This document shows positions 32,901-44,874 of a stretch of 64,000 nt of DNA, in pieces. This DNA comes from Posidonia oceanica (taxonomy: Eukaryota; Streptophyta; Magnoliopsida; Alismatales; Posidoniaceae): the NCBI GenBank assembly GCA_037176725.1, contig JAZBRS010000060.1:56448001-56512000 (forward strand), in the 5' to 3' direction. Under the pieces are notes generated by a model. That model saw only the letters and a program-made list of their open reading frames with translations. It was not told where the DNA came from and did not search any database. How positions within the stretch are numbered: the first letter of the stretch is position 1; each line of letters begins with the position of its first letter. The translations under genes were made by a program, and so were the position numbers.

Positions 32901-33612
32901 TGATTTTGGATACTCAAGATAACTGAGTACTCCGTGTTGTTTTGAGTTTTCAGCTGTTTTGGTGTTTGAGTTGTGGATGCATGCTTCTATGGGAAGATGC
33001 ATCATGTTTTCTGTGTTGCGGTCATTATAACTTCAATATTGAAGAAGCACAATGCACTTGGTTTGGACTTGACTTGGCGTTAAGTGGCAATTTCAAGTGT
33101 GCATAAGAGTTTTGAAAAAACTGCATATGATTTTGGTTGAAAAAGAGAAAATTGGTTTTGAAAGGCATTATTTTAAAGGTTGGTTGCTAGTTGAGCAATA
33201 GTGCATTGCCTTGCTATGGTCCTTGGTGGCATCCAGATGGGATGTCTATTTTCTGAGTTTTTGACGTGGTTTTGGAGCTTGGCTTCTTCTGGTTTATTTT
33301 CCGATTCTGTCTTACCGAGTTGATTTTTGGTGTGTGTCTAGAGTGAGTATGTGTTGGATAACCTTTTTAAGTGGTCACTCACGTGTGCTTTGTTTTGTAT
33401 TTTTTACAGGTACAGAATAAGAGTAGAACTTCTTACTAGTGCACATAGAGATGAGTCACATTGACACACATCAAGGATTTTGGGTAGGTAATTTAATTTA
33501 TTTATGTTGGTTATAGTATTCTAATTTATGCATTTGGATTTAGTTTTCAATAGTGATATTTGTTTAAAAAAAAAGTAGTTAGAATAGAGTTGTAGCGACC
33601 GAGATCGTTACA
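29933..33612 (+). repeat. Long-LTR element, 5' LTR (3,680 bp)
   Basis: Homologous along its length with 35988-42537 minus the insert. Features: many GCGTC/GACGC dyads (30010-31470), a TATA box near 30218, a pyrimidine-rich stretch and splice donor-like GAG|GTGAGT at 30364, imperfect tandem duplication at 32568-32800, and an acceptor-like TTTTTTACAG at 33400-33409 near the end. Confidence 0.9.
30216..30226 (+). promoter_or_regulatory. TATA-like box in the long LTR (5' copy)
   Basis: CCTATATATG lies just before a conserved ATGTCGATGGC and pyrimidine-rich leader. The related LTR at 47205 has CTATTTATACC at the matching place, which supports a promoter. Confidence 0.5.
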
Positions 33613-33614
33613 AT

Positions 33615-33625
33615 TGGTATCAGAG
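33615..33625 (+). promoter_or_regulatory. Primer binding site of the long-LTR element
   Basis: TGGTATCAGAG is complementary to the 3' end of initiator Met tRNA, two bases after the LTR. It is the best preserved primer site in the window. Confidence 0.85.
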
Positions 33626-35987
33626 TGAGGTTAATTAGGAATACTAGCTTAAGGATGTCTAATCAGGTGACTCCATAAATTTGCATTCATGCATATCTAC
33701 ACTTTGATTTTATTGATTTTCTTGCTTAGCAGTGTTGAAGAGAGTCTTCGGCTCTAGTTCTAATATCGATGAGAATAATGTATGAAATACCACAAGGAGC
33801 GTTGGGGAGTGACAGTTTGCTATTCATGAAGGTAGACGTCAACTCTTTATTGGTAGGCTTTCCGATGGTTGGACATTTGGATCGTCAGCCTGTTGGAGCT
33901 CCTGTTGGAGCTGCTTTGAGAGAGCAATTGGAGGCGGAGTGTGAAGCTGCGTTCGCTCGTATGGAGCGGTTCGTTTGAGCTCTTTAACTCTGTGAAGCGT
34001 AGTGCCTAGTGCTGTCTACTAATCTTGTGTGAGATAGGCACCGTGTTACCCGTAGGAGTGGTGACAGTTGTTTTCTGGATAGATTCAGGACTGACATACA
34101 GGGTAGAAAACTTTACTGTCTGAGAGGCCATATGAGTCGTGCTACCTGAAGTTGTTCACGTCTACAGTGTGTCCTAGTCTGCTTGGTGTGTTATGGTTGC
34201 AGAAAGATAGAGCGTTTGTAGAAGAAATGCCTTGATCCTTTAAGGGAGTTAGACACACCACGTTAGCCGACCAGAGGACGTGTCTTCTTTACCACCATCC
34301 GGTGTTGGGCTATTTTGTGTTTGCTGTAGAGGGAGAGGCATAGTAGGTGACTGCCTCTTGTATGGCCCTTCATATTTGTTGTTGTTTGTTTTTGTTGTGT
34401 TGTGTGGAGGATGCCTAGAGTTCCATCCTTCTGTTGTTGTTTCTGAGTGACTTGTTGGATCCCCAAATGTGTGTTGTTGCTCTAGATACTCTGAATAAAG
34501 ATAGAGTTATCTGGGAGATGTTGTGCATTAGAGTCGCGCATTGGTGCTGTGCGTTTGAGGGCATGGCCCACAGAGTGGCATAACCCAATATGTTGTTTTC
34601 TGTGTATTGTTTTGGGATGATGCTCAATTGGTTTTTATTTGTTGGTGGGTCGAATGACGTAGTGCCGCTTGACCGGTGGAGATTCTTTCTCCTATGTTTT
34701 CTTTTGGATTTTCCACGAAAGAGATTGGGATGGGGCTTGTAAGGTCGACTCCCCATTTCAATTTGTTAACGCCGCTAGTCGAACTGTTGGGCATGTCTGA
34801 CCAGTTGTCTCCTAATTCAGGTGAACTATTCTCAGAGATCCAGTAGAGGCATCTCCGGATAGTGACACCTCAAACAAATAAGCCAGGATGGAGGAACAGA
34901 ACAGCTCGAGTTAGTTTGAACACTTTTGATTGGAGTTGCTATGAGTTGGAGACTCATTTGAGTTTGACTCCCGAGTTGTCCTTACCATTGCTTGTGGCTG
35001 GTTCACTGAATGCAGTGTATAGTACCAAATGTCGACATGTGTCGTCGAAATTTCGTCGACACGTGTCTTATTTTCAATTTACCAACATGACTCCAACATG
35101 ATATCGACATGGAAGTTTTCTAAATAAATGTGGATTTTTTTACTATGTTTCCACCGACACGATACTGACATACCCACATTTTGCCGACATGTATCTGTTT
35201 TTCAACTTGCCGATTCTAACACTAAACCAACATTTAGAACCTTGATGCAATGATCCTTGTGGCCTTGGTTGGGATAAGTTCCTATTGTAGTGAGACAACG
35301 TGGTGACTTATGGTTCTCATCAGTTGGAGAATCACAGAGGGAACTATTCAACCTATGCTATTAGTGTTGGCCACGATGATGGCTGTACTCTGAATCTGGT
35401 GGAGTGTCCGTCTAGAAAATAGTCCTTAGGGACAGATAACGCCTGGGATAGCTAATCTGTTAGCACACTTCACATCCGTGAAGAGCTTTGTTGTGACTCA
35501 GTAACTAGGTTCTCTCATGCCAAGGATGGAAGGAGATATCCCTAAGGAGATAAGAGATGTTGCTGAGTACGTGGTGTGAAGTGTGGGTTGTTGATGGCCA
35601 GATTGAGCATCAAAGTAGCGCAACAACACATGTTTGGTGGGATTTGGTTGCACCTGATCATCCCTCTGATCTGCTTGCTTAAGATGCTTCGTGATTCTGG
35701 AAGACACTGTAATGAGCTTATGGTTGGAGATCTTGTGCCCTGAGGGGACTACCACCCAGGGAGTGGTGGAGTTTGGTTCGGAGAAGGAGAGTCGTGTTCT
35801 TGGTGTTATTCAGGACCTTAGTGGGATGAGATGGCTCTGTGGAGCATAGATTTCTCCTGATGGTCTTAAGCTTTGAGTGGCACTGTTGTGCTTATTATCT
35901 AGAGTCTTGAGATAGACATCCGAGCTTGGTGTCCTTACCTTTCACCTTGAGAATTTCAAGGGCAAAATTCCTTTAAGGGAGTTAGGA
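33626..35987 (+). other. Internal region of the long-LTR element, no gag-pol
   Basis: No retroviral domain was recognised in six frames. The only leftover that could be gag-like is a 69-codon frame at 33769-33978 (MRIMYEIPQGALGSDS to ARMERFV), which has no family match I know. A 227-bp MITE sits at 35018-35244. A purine-rich TTTAAGGGAGTTAGGA lies directly before the 3' LTR as polypurine tract. Confidence 0.6.
35018..35244. mobile_element. hAT-like MITE B (CAAGGTTC family), 227 bp
   Basis: Left end TATAGTACCAAATGTCG, right end CAACATTTAGAACCTTG. Flanks ATGCAGTG (35010-35017) and ATGCAATG (35245-35252) are an 8-bp duplication with one transition. Inside are repeated GTCGACAC-like words. It shares its right end with elements A and C and its left end with C. 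Confidence 0.85.
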
Positions 35988-38616
35988 TGTAACGATCCAG
36001 ATTTGAGACAGTATATTAAGCCTGATATTTAAATTGGATATTGGACGCTGGTGGGCATGCGTCTTATGTTAAACGTAAGAAACCCCACGTTCAACACCTG
36101 AAATATTGATTTCTGGACTTCTAGAGTGTTAAACGCTAGTATTCTTGTGTCCTATGTTAGACGTAATTAAGCCTGTGTTTAACACTTGTGAATCTCATTG
36201 TTAGACGCATATATGCATGCGTCATATGTAAGATGCACGAACAGTCGTGTATAACACCCTAAGTTGCATCCAGAAGTTTCCACCTATATATGTTGCATGT
36301 CAGTGGCTTTTCGGAGAAGACTTCTCCTATTCTTCCTCTCCTTTATCCCTAGTCTGGCGAGGGTGGCTCCGGACGTCATGCTTGGCCGGAGGGAGTATGG
36401 AGGAGGTGCTGCAACTCGAAGAGGGAGAGGTGAGTGTTGGGTTTCCAAGTTGTGCACTCTTTATTCTTCTCCTTCTTCTTTCCTAGGTACATACACTCAC
36501 CCATTTTATTTCCGATGACGCATGAGTCCCTGTGGAGTGGTGGAGGCCAGAGAGAGGAAGGGTGATCGGGTCTTAGCTGGAACTCAGAAGTTCATGGGAG
36601 CTCGCTGCGTTAGGCTCGCCTCATAGGTGCAAGGTACATATCCTTTAGAGTCATACTAGTTTATTTAGTAGATATAATTCTTGTTGCATGTCATGGATAA
36701 GTGGTCTTATGTTTGCACTTGGTTGCCATAAGGATGATTGGGGTGTTGCATGCCTGGGTAGGGGATTTTAACTCGATCTTTTGCTGTAGGGCGTAGGATG
36801 TAAGTCCTGGTGCGTCCTACGTTGGACATAGCTCGAGCTGCAACTTACACCTGCTTATAGTATCTACATGTTTCCTTATAAAAATGGTTTTGGTCGATCT
36901 CTTAAATTTGATATAGGATGCACGTTAGTGTATTAGATGCCTCTGGATTATATCTTGATGTCATGACGTTTCTTTGGGAATTTATAAGCTTGATTCAAGG
37001 GGTTTTTAGAGTGATCTCTGCAGCAGAACCGTAAGACGCGAGGGCAGGTGCTTCCAACGTTTGACGTACAAACCCCAGCATCTTACACCTGTATGCAGAA
37101 TTCTGCATGCCCTTTTTGGAATTAATTTATATGGATTAGAGAATTGGTAATAGGTTACACGTAGTGTTGTTGATGATGTTTAATCATGTTTGGACCCCTT
37201 AATATGATGATTAGAGTGTAGGTTAGCTTTAGTGTGATTTTAGTTGGGAAATAGTGACCTGAGTTGTTAGACGCAAGGATCCTTGCGTCTTAAGCAGAAC
37301 GCATGGATCCTAGTGTCCAATGCTCCAGGTTGATTAATTTAGTCAATTGCCATTATCTTGAAGATAAAGCAAGAGTAAATGATATAGGAATACTAGGTTG
37401 TCCCTTTAACTTCCCTGATATAGAGTTTGAGCTATAGATGAGTTAGGAGGTGTCTTCTATAATTTAGTATTGTTTTGTATGCGGTATACACTGAATTATG
37501 TCTTAGGGGCACTGTTCTGGGTGTAGGACACTGGGTGTAGGACACTGACGTAGGCCAGCTTACGTCCTACACCTGGTTGCAGAACTTCTGCAACTTGAAG
37601 TTCTGGCAAGCTATGGGTGTTGATTTTTGTTGGGTTTGGTCTTGTGGTTGAATGGGACTTTAAGACCTTGGTTTTGGCTTTTATATGGTTACTTTTAGGT
37701 AAGTTTTATGCTCAGAAGGTGTGTTTTCTCTTCGATTCTTGTTTTGGGTGTTTTTCTTGAGTTGTCGTCATCAATTGAGCGACGTGATCTCAAGCGCTCC
37801 TAAGGTGTGGTTTTGGGCACGGTTTTGGCTTGACAGAGGAGTTGTCAATGACGCGTTTTGAGCCAGTTTTGATATGTGATTTCAAAGGATTTTCAAACGA
37901 TTTGAGGAAAATATTGAATATTTTGAAAAATAATTTTCCAAAGGTTTTGGAGAAGAGATACAGAGTTTTGTGACTTTTGGTTGTGACGTTCCATGCAACG
38001 TTTGGCACAATGTTTTGAGATGACTTTCGAAATGATTTTCGAAATAATTTTTCAAAAGAGATTTGGCAAGGAAATGCATAAGTTTTGAAAAGTGTTTTCC
38101 GATGTTTTCTATTTGTAGAGACCAAGAGGCTATAGGATTGTGTTAATGAATATAGAAGGTATGATACCTTTGGAGAAGTTAAGCACAAGTCCGAGGTTAA
38201 CGTCCAGGAACCAAGAGACCATGAAATCACGGCAGCGGATCCAGGAGATATGATACCCAGTGTAGCTGGGTGTGATATCCGAGAATAAGGTTCCAGAGTC
38301 AATAGACTGGAGGGTCGTGTTGTCAGGATCAGGGAGTACAAGGCTCTTAGGTGGTCGAGCACGATTGATTAGGCTGAGGTTCGAGAGTTGAGATGTCGTC
38401 GAAACCTGATGGTATCGTGGCAACGGACCTAGAGGATAGGATACATCTGTGTAACTAAGCATGATACCCTGGTAGCTCTAGGTACTGAGACTTGAGATGC
38501 TGGTTAGACCTAGAGGTGAGAGAGACTTTAGTTGCTCCGAATACTCTGAGACTAGGACGTCGAGAGGACGGACCCTGTGGTGTTGTCCTGAAAGAGGACA
38601 ACTCGCCCGATGAGAG

Positions 38617-39888
38617 TAGGGTTGTAAGCGGATAAGGGTAGACCCGCTAATCCGACCCGACCCAATCCATTAAGCAAAGGTAAGGGTAAGGGTAGAGGTT
38701 TTGTCCACCCGTTCACCCACTAACCCGTTACCCGCTTCACCATCTTCTTAGTGGATAAAGGTAATGGTAGACTGTTTAAGGTCACCCGTTAACCCGGGGA
38801 TATAACTGTAATTACACACACATATATATAAATCACAACATTAACCCTAAAATCCCTTATGAACTAAACCCTACACCAACAGTCGAGTAACCGACCTCTC
38901 CCTGTCTCCCATACTCTCGTCTCTCAAGTCTCACACTCCACACAGCCGACCTCTCCACTCCCGTCTCCCACTGAGCACAGGCCACAACCGACCACTCCCA
39001 CTGCCCACAGACGCCGCCGCCGACAGCCACAACCGACCTCTCCCACAGATGCCGCCGCCGATGCCGATCCTCTTCTCCTACACGTGTGGCGTGCCTCGAC
39101 GCCGAGTCGCCGATCCTCTTCTCCACTGCCACCGACGGCCACAGCCACACTTTAGTCTCCTCTCCCACAGACGCCGACGTCGATTCTCTTCTCCTTATCT
39201 CCTCTGCCCTTTACGCCGAGTCACTGATCCTGTTCTCCTCTACCGTCGACACAAAACCTACGATGCAGTGACCCAACTGCCTACGATCCCAAGATCGTCT
39301 CCATCAGCCCATACCATCACAACCAAGCAGATCTCCAAGTCTTCCAAGAGATTAAGGCTGTAAATGGATAATACATACCAAGATTGTTAGAATACATACT
39401 GTAATACTGCTAGAATAAACAGAGTTTGATCCCTTAGATTTTTTTTATCCCATGCTGAAACCATTTATTGTTTTTTGTTAGAATTTTTGATCCCTCAAAT
39501 TGTTTTGATCCCTCATATGTATAAGCAAAATCACACCTATCGATGTATAAGCAAAAGAATGGTTCTTCACTGCTTTCCTTTTTTCACATTCTCTACTAGT
39601 TTTACGTTGAATATGCAAGGCAAAGAAATGAGAAATGTTGAAATTTCGTCACAAGGATTGGAAGATGGTGAGTCTAAACAAGTGACAGCTTGGTTTCCAT
39701 GGTTCCTAGAATATGACAGCTTCTAAAAATTACCCAAAACTTTCATTCCCTAGAATATGAAGCAAACAATGTAATTAGAACTCAAGCAAATGGAACTCCA
39801 AGTCTTTTTAATTTTTGGAATTAGAATTCCTTGAAAAGTAGAAAGTTCTGCAAACAAAAAAGATCCTAAAAGATTATATATATATATG

Positions 39889-39922
<34 letters not shown>

Positions 39923-41469
39923 CCAGTACCCAGAAAGAAAGAAAGAAAGAAAAAGGGATTATAGATCTAAAGTAAAAGCCAAAATGGTTGTGGGTCACCT
40001 ACAGCCATATCTCATTTTTATTGATATTTTTGATATCTATATTCCTCAGGATTAACCATTAAGTTAGCATTCCCTTCTTCTGAAAGAGTACACTTGTTTC
40101 ATATACAGTTGGAAGAAAAAGAAGGCTAAATGATTCATTTGCTAACATTTCGTTCATGACAACAATGAAAATGGTCAATTCTCATTCTAGGAAAGCTTAC
40201 CTTGGAGGATACATCCTCCTCAAGTTTCTTATTTGATAATAGGTAGTAAAGATTCAAGGCTAATTCAAGTCTTTAGTTTGTTGAAATTCTCACTAGGTTT
40301 ATAGCCAATTATGGCTACCTTTCTCATCAGATCTCGAAAGATGACAAGAAAGATTCAGAAAAAATAGAATCAACTGATATCTTAGTACGTAATGTGGTGA
40401 ATTTGATCAGAATCATCAACATAATTTCTTTTCTAAAAATATTCAAGCAAGCAAGCAGCAGCAGCAAACTTTTTGAGCATTGTACAAGACACAATGGAAA
40501 AACAAAATAGCAGTAAACATGATTATCTTAGAGGTATATATCATGTTTTCATGTTTCTGTTTTTTAGACTTCTTATCTTATCAACAGTTGAACCAAACTA
40601 CAAAAATGAATATCTAATTTTTCATCGAGTACCTCAATTGTTATGTTTCAAAAATAATAATTAAATAAATTCATAGTGATTCTCATTGAGTATTGTCATT
40701 TATGGCATTCAATAAGACAGAAAACTAAGGTATATGATTACCTTAGTGTTTGTTTACTTTATTTATTTTTGTTTGTTTACATGTAAGCAAAGAAAAGTGT
40801 GTTGAATTGTTGATTTATCTTCTTTTTCTTATTATTTTATTAATTTCAATTTATATATTTTGTAAGTTCATTACTCATTAGGTTGACTTGAAGGGATGCT
40901 ATTTGAAAATGGAAATGCAAGAGTTACTGAAGGAATATATTTTCTGTTTAACATCAAATTCTAAACTTTTGAGTCATGGAGTTGTTTATATTATAATCTT
41001 GATAATACTCCATATTTTAGAATTATGGATGGTGATTAAGTTATTTTGTGTTTTGTTGTATTCTTGAGAGTACTTTAAATATTTGAATCATCAAATCATG
41101 AATGGTGTGGTTAAATGACATTATATTTATATTATTAATTTTATTATTATTCCTGAATGAACACAATGAATCAATGATGATGTTGTATTGTGATAAATGA
41201 TAAATTGATAATGTCGAAATTATTCTTGTATTGTGGTAAATGAATCAATGTCTTGTTAATAATTTTTTTGTAGTCACTAGTCAAGGTTCAATGTTGTATT
41301 CGTTTGACCTGCTAACCCGTACCACTACCTGCTAACAAAAAGGATAGTAGATAGGGTAGCAGTTAAGTTTGTTTGGAACGGATATTAACCCGACCCATCA
41401 CTCACTAATAAGGAGCGGGTAAGGGTAAAGGTAGACCCTATATCCAACCCGACCCGACTTACAGTCCTA
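38617..41469. mobile_element. Non-autonomous hAT-like element, 2.85 kb, perfect 8-bp target duplication
   Basis: Terminal sequences TAGGGTTGTAAGCGG and (inward from the right) TAGGACTGTAAGTCGGG form imperfect inverted repeats. The flanks GATGAGAG (38609-38616 and 41470-41477) are identical. Subterminal regions are filled with GGGTAAGGGTA and ACCCGACCC words in both orientations, as expected for transposase binding clusters. The interior has a GC-rich part (38880-39300) and then AT-rich sequence with a microsatellite; no transposase was recognised. Confidence 0.9.
39875..39953 (+). repeat. (TA)n(GA)n(GAAA)n compound microsatellite
   Basis: A TA run is followed by GA dinucleotides and, after a short gap, AAAG units. 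It sits in the AT-rich interior of the hAT-like element. Confidence 0.95.
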
Positions 41470-42537
41470 GATGAGAGTGAGCAACTTTCCCAATGAGGGT
41501 TAGCACTTTGAGGTCCTATAGAGAGGTGGGACTTCAAGACGGACAGACTCGTCACAGGGTGACTTGTCCATGACAGTGTTGTACACTTCAGTGATTGTTT
41601 GTGACCAGTGTTGATTGCTTGACGTCAGGCAACACGACACATTATTAAGGGTCCTTCTAAGATATTGGACTTCGGGACGGATAGACTGTGATTTAGCCGT
41701 GGCAGTGCAGTGGCGTTTCGACAATTGCTTGTGGCCAATACTTGTGTGTGGTTGTTGGGTATGCTGTCTACGACAGAGAGCATTTAGACACCGTTAGCTA
41801 TCTGTTCCGTACAGAGAATGCGTAGGTTCAGACTGCGTGGTTTTGAATACTCAAGATAGTTGAGTACTCCATACTGCTTTGAGTTTTCAGCAGTTTTGAT
41901 GTTTGAGTTGTGGATGCATGCTTCTATGGAAAGATGCATCATGTTTTTTGTGCTACAGTCATTGTGACTTCGATATTGGAGAAGCACAATGGACCTGATT
42001 TGGACTTGACTTGGCGTTAAGTGGCCATTTCAAGTGTGTATAAGAGTTTTGAAAATGCTACATATGGTTTTGGTTGAAAAAGACAAAAATGATTTTGAAA
42101 TACATGGTTTTAAGGTTGGTTGCTGGTTGGACAACAGTGGATTACCTAGTTGTGGTCCTTAGTGGCATCCAGATGTGATGTCTATTTTCTGAGTTTTTGC
42201 CGTAGTTTTGGAGCTTGACTTCTTCCGATTTATTTTCCGATTCTGTCTTGCCGAGTTGGTTTTTGGTGTGTGTGTTGAATGTCCATTTTAAGTGATCACT
42301 CATATATGCTTTGTTTTATATTTTTTGCAGGTACAAAATAAGAGTAAGACTTCTTACTAATGCACATACAGAAGAGTCACGCTGCCACACATCAAAGATC
42401 TTGGATAGGTAATTTAATTTATTTATGTTGATTATAACATTCTAATTTATGCATTTGGATTTAATTTTCAGTAGTGATATTTGTTGATTAAAGAAAAAAG
42501 TAGTTAGGATAGGTTTGTAGCGACCAGGGTTGTTACA

Positions 42538-42920
42538 AGGATGGGTTATGATCCCTGACCCCCAAGAGCCATTTGGTCGACATGCAAATGGATCACGATT
42601 CACGAATCCATCCCTTAGATAACAGTAGATGTCTCAGTAGGAGGACTAGTTACGAACCCTAACCCCGAGAGTCATCTGTCGGGCAGGCGAATGAATCATG
42701 AATCCATCTCTAGACAACAATAAATGCCTTGACAAAAGGATGGGTTGCAAACCCTAACCCTCGAGAATCATCCGTCTGACAAGTGAATGGATCACAAGTC
42801 CATCCCTTGGACAACTGTAAATGCCTCAGCAAGAGAACAAGTTACGAACCTTTACCCTCGAGAGTTGTTTGTCCAACAGGAGAAGGAATCACACATCCAT
42901 TCCTTGGACAATAAATTCAG
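42538..42920 (+). repeat. Tandem array in the Gypsy 2 3' region, right part
   Basis: The same repeat unit resumes immediately after the long-LTR element with AGGATGGGTTATGATCCC and shows four more units (words near 42587, 42684, 42787 and 42885). Together with the left part there are about eleven units. Confidence 0.9.
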
Positions 42921-44173
42921 AACTCAACAAGCAAACAGACAAATGCAAAAGGCAAGAAAGATCAAGCAAAGAAGTAAAATATCGAATAAAAGGAAAGAGT
43001 ATCTACGGAGTTAGGAGGCCTTATGGCCCATACAGACAAAGGAAATTGTTCTAATGTGCTGGCCTTATGGTCATACAAACCAAAATAAAAAAGAAAAAAA
43101 ATATATCTAAGCAGCCCCAACCGTACAACTACTTGACTCCTCTAGCTAATTTACGTCCCCAAGTTGTCCACCATCCGTCGCATTACTGCTTGCCACACCT
43201 CCCTCACTTGTCGTGCCTCCTAGACCTGTCATGTTAGCCTCCTCAGCACATGTCCCTTCAGCCTCTTTCACCTCACCGTCATCTTCATCCTCAGTCATCT
43301 CCTCCAACTGGCTATCCAAGATAGCAGTTGAGTCTAGATGCAGGTAGAGCCAAGAGGAGATCTCGTGCCCCTTGCACAAGTCGACATTCACGGATACGGC
43401 ACAGTCCAACTTAAATGTGACAGAGAGGCAGTAATTGGCCATAGCATTAGCCACCCGAGGCTCGACCTCTTGAAGACGCTGGTTGGCGATCCCGACAGCT
43501 CGCTTCGCCCCATCAGAAATGGCTTTTTTCGCTTCAACGAGCTCCTTGACTCTTTTTGTTAGGCGATCAACAAGTTGACAGTTGTTGTCCAACTACGCGA
43601 ATCGGTTCTCAACTAAAGTAGATGCTTCCTCGAGACATTTTTGCGTCCTAAATAGCTTCTTCTTGGCCTTCTCGGCCCAAGCCAATGCTTCATGAAGCTA
43701 TCAGGCAGGCTCATTCCACTCTAAAGCCTGAACGGCCTTGTGCAAATCAACATCCTCACTATTTGTTGACAATAGTCGACGGACGACCTCTGCATTTAGG
43801 CACACGGCCTGTAGACGGGAAGCATATATCTGGACAAAAGTAAAGTGCTGAGAAATCATATTGCCAATATTAATTGCCAACCTAGACACAGTCTCAAAGG
43901 CAAGGGCGTCGACGAGTTCGACACTAACGGCGTTCACCAGCGAGCACACTTCAGTCTCTTCTACCACATCCTACAACCACTCGCAGCAACGTTAGCCACT
44001 CATGGAGAAGTGAGGACCGGAAGAAAGTTGGGTCTCACCCACTGGCACATCCTTGAACATCTTCCTCTTCCCCTTGTGCTAAGAAGAAGAAACCTCATCG
44101 ACTTGCTGGAAAAGGAGGGTCGACTAGCGAACGGAAATAGGTGGATGCAGTTGCGTCTGATGCTGCTGATTTT

Positions 44174-44196
44174 GCTGTTGTTGTTGTTGTTGTTGT
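44174..44196 (+). repeat. (TTG)n microsatellite
   Basis: About seven TTG units. On the minus strand they code poly-Gln-like CAA repeats inside the antisense ORF region. Confidence 0.8.
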
Positions 44197-44858
44197 CTCC
44201 GTACTCTCTCAGTCAAATCCCAACATCACCATTGACCTCTGGGGGGCGGCTGCTGGCCACCTCACTCCAAATTGCAGGAGTCACCGATTGAGCATCTTTC
44301 GGGAAGAAATGCTAGTGTCCACCCGAGGCTTGGAAGCCTTCTGCTTCTTGCGAGGCCCACCTGCCAGCCAGTGAGATATCAGACACCCAAGGGATAGAAA
44401 TAATAATGTCATTCACAATAAGATATGTATATATATTTCCAAGATTAGGTGGCACGACGTGGCACGAGAGGCACCCACCCTCGATCGATGCCGCCTCGGC
44501 AGCTCTAGTAGATGCCAAATCATCCTTTTGCTCAGGAACAGTGGATGTTGAATCAACTTGTTGGACAGGAGGTTGGAGATCACCTCTCTACCCTCGCCTA
44601 GCCCTTACGTATGAGGCCAACCAACGCGAGCCATAATGATCGGTAGGGAGTAGACATTCAAAAGGAAGAGTGACCCAATGCTCGACAGACCCTTCCTCCA
44701 ACATCAAGCCAGAATTCTAGAGATTTATGTTGGTCAGCAAGTTGGCAACATCGCTGTGACCATCCTGGTCGATTTTGAGGATTGTCGTTTCTTCCTCCTC
44801 ATAACGCGTGAACTCCCTAGGCTCGCGCTCACGGTTGGCTCCTTCCCTTAGACACACA

Positions 44859-44874
44859 CCCCCCCCCCCCCCCC
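44859..44874 (+). repeat. Run of 16 cytosines
   Basis: An uninterrupted C16 inside the antisense ORF region, read as Gly codons on the minus strand (RGGGGGVC). Such runs are prone to length change and may be the site of a frame change. Confidence 0.9.

Larger units (their letters stand above)
29933..42537 (+). mobile_element. Non-autonomous long-LTR retrotransposon (LARD-like), LTRs about 3.68 kb
   Basis: LTRs at 29933-33612 and 35988-42537 (the latter enlarged by a hAT-like insertion) flank a 2.4-kb internal region without gag-pol. LTR ends are TGTAACGATCC and ..GTTACA; the 5' copy start has decayed to CATAACG. A Met-tRNA primer site lies at 33615. Target duplication AAGAC (29928-29932) and AGGAT (42538-42542) each differ by one transition from AGGAC, the base order of the host repeat unit. 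It is inserted in the Gypsy 2 tandem array. With no protein of its own it must have used another element's machinery. Confidence 0.88.
35988..42537 (+). repeat. Long-LTR element, 3' LTR with hAT-like insertion
   Basis: It begins TGTAACGATCCAG after the polypurine tract and ends GGTTGTTACA. Removing 38617-41469 and one copy of GATGAGAG leaves about 3.69 kb, matching the 5' LTR. Small differences include an added GGACATAGCTCGAGCTGC near 36825. Confidence 0.9.

Noticed and set aside
38617..38820. Telomere-like GGGTAAGGGTA repeats
   Set aside because: Irregular, in both orientations, and confined to the ends of a hAT-like element with its own target duplication; not an interstitial telomere array.
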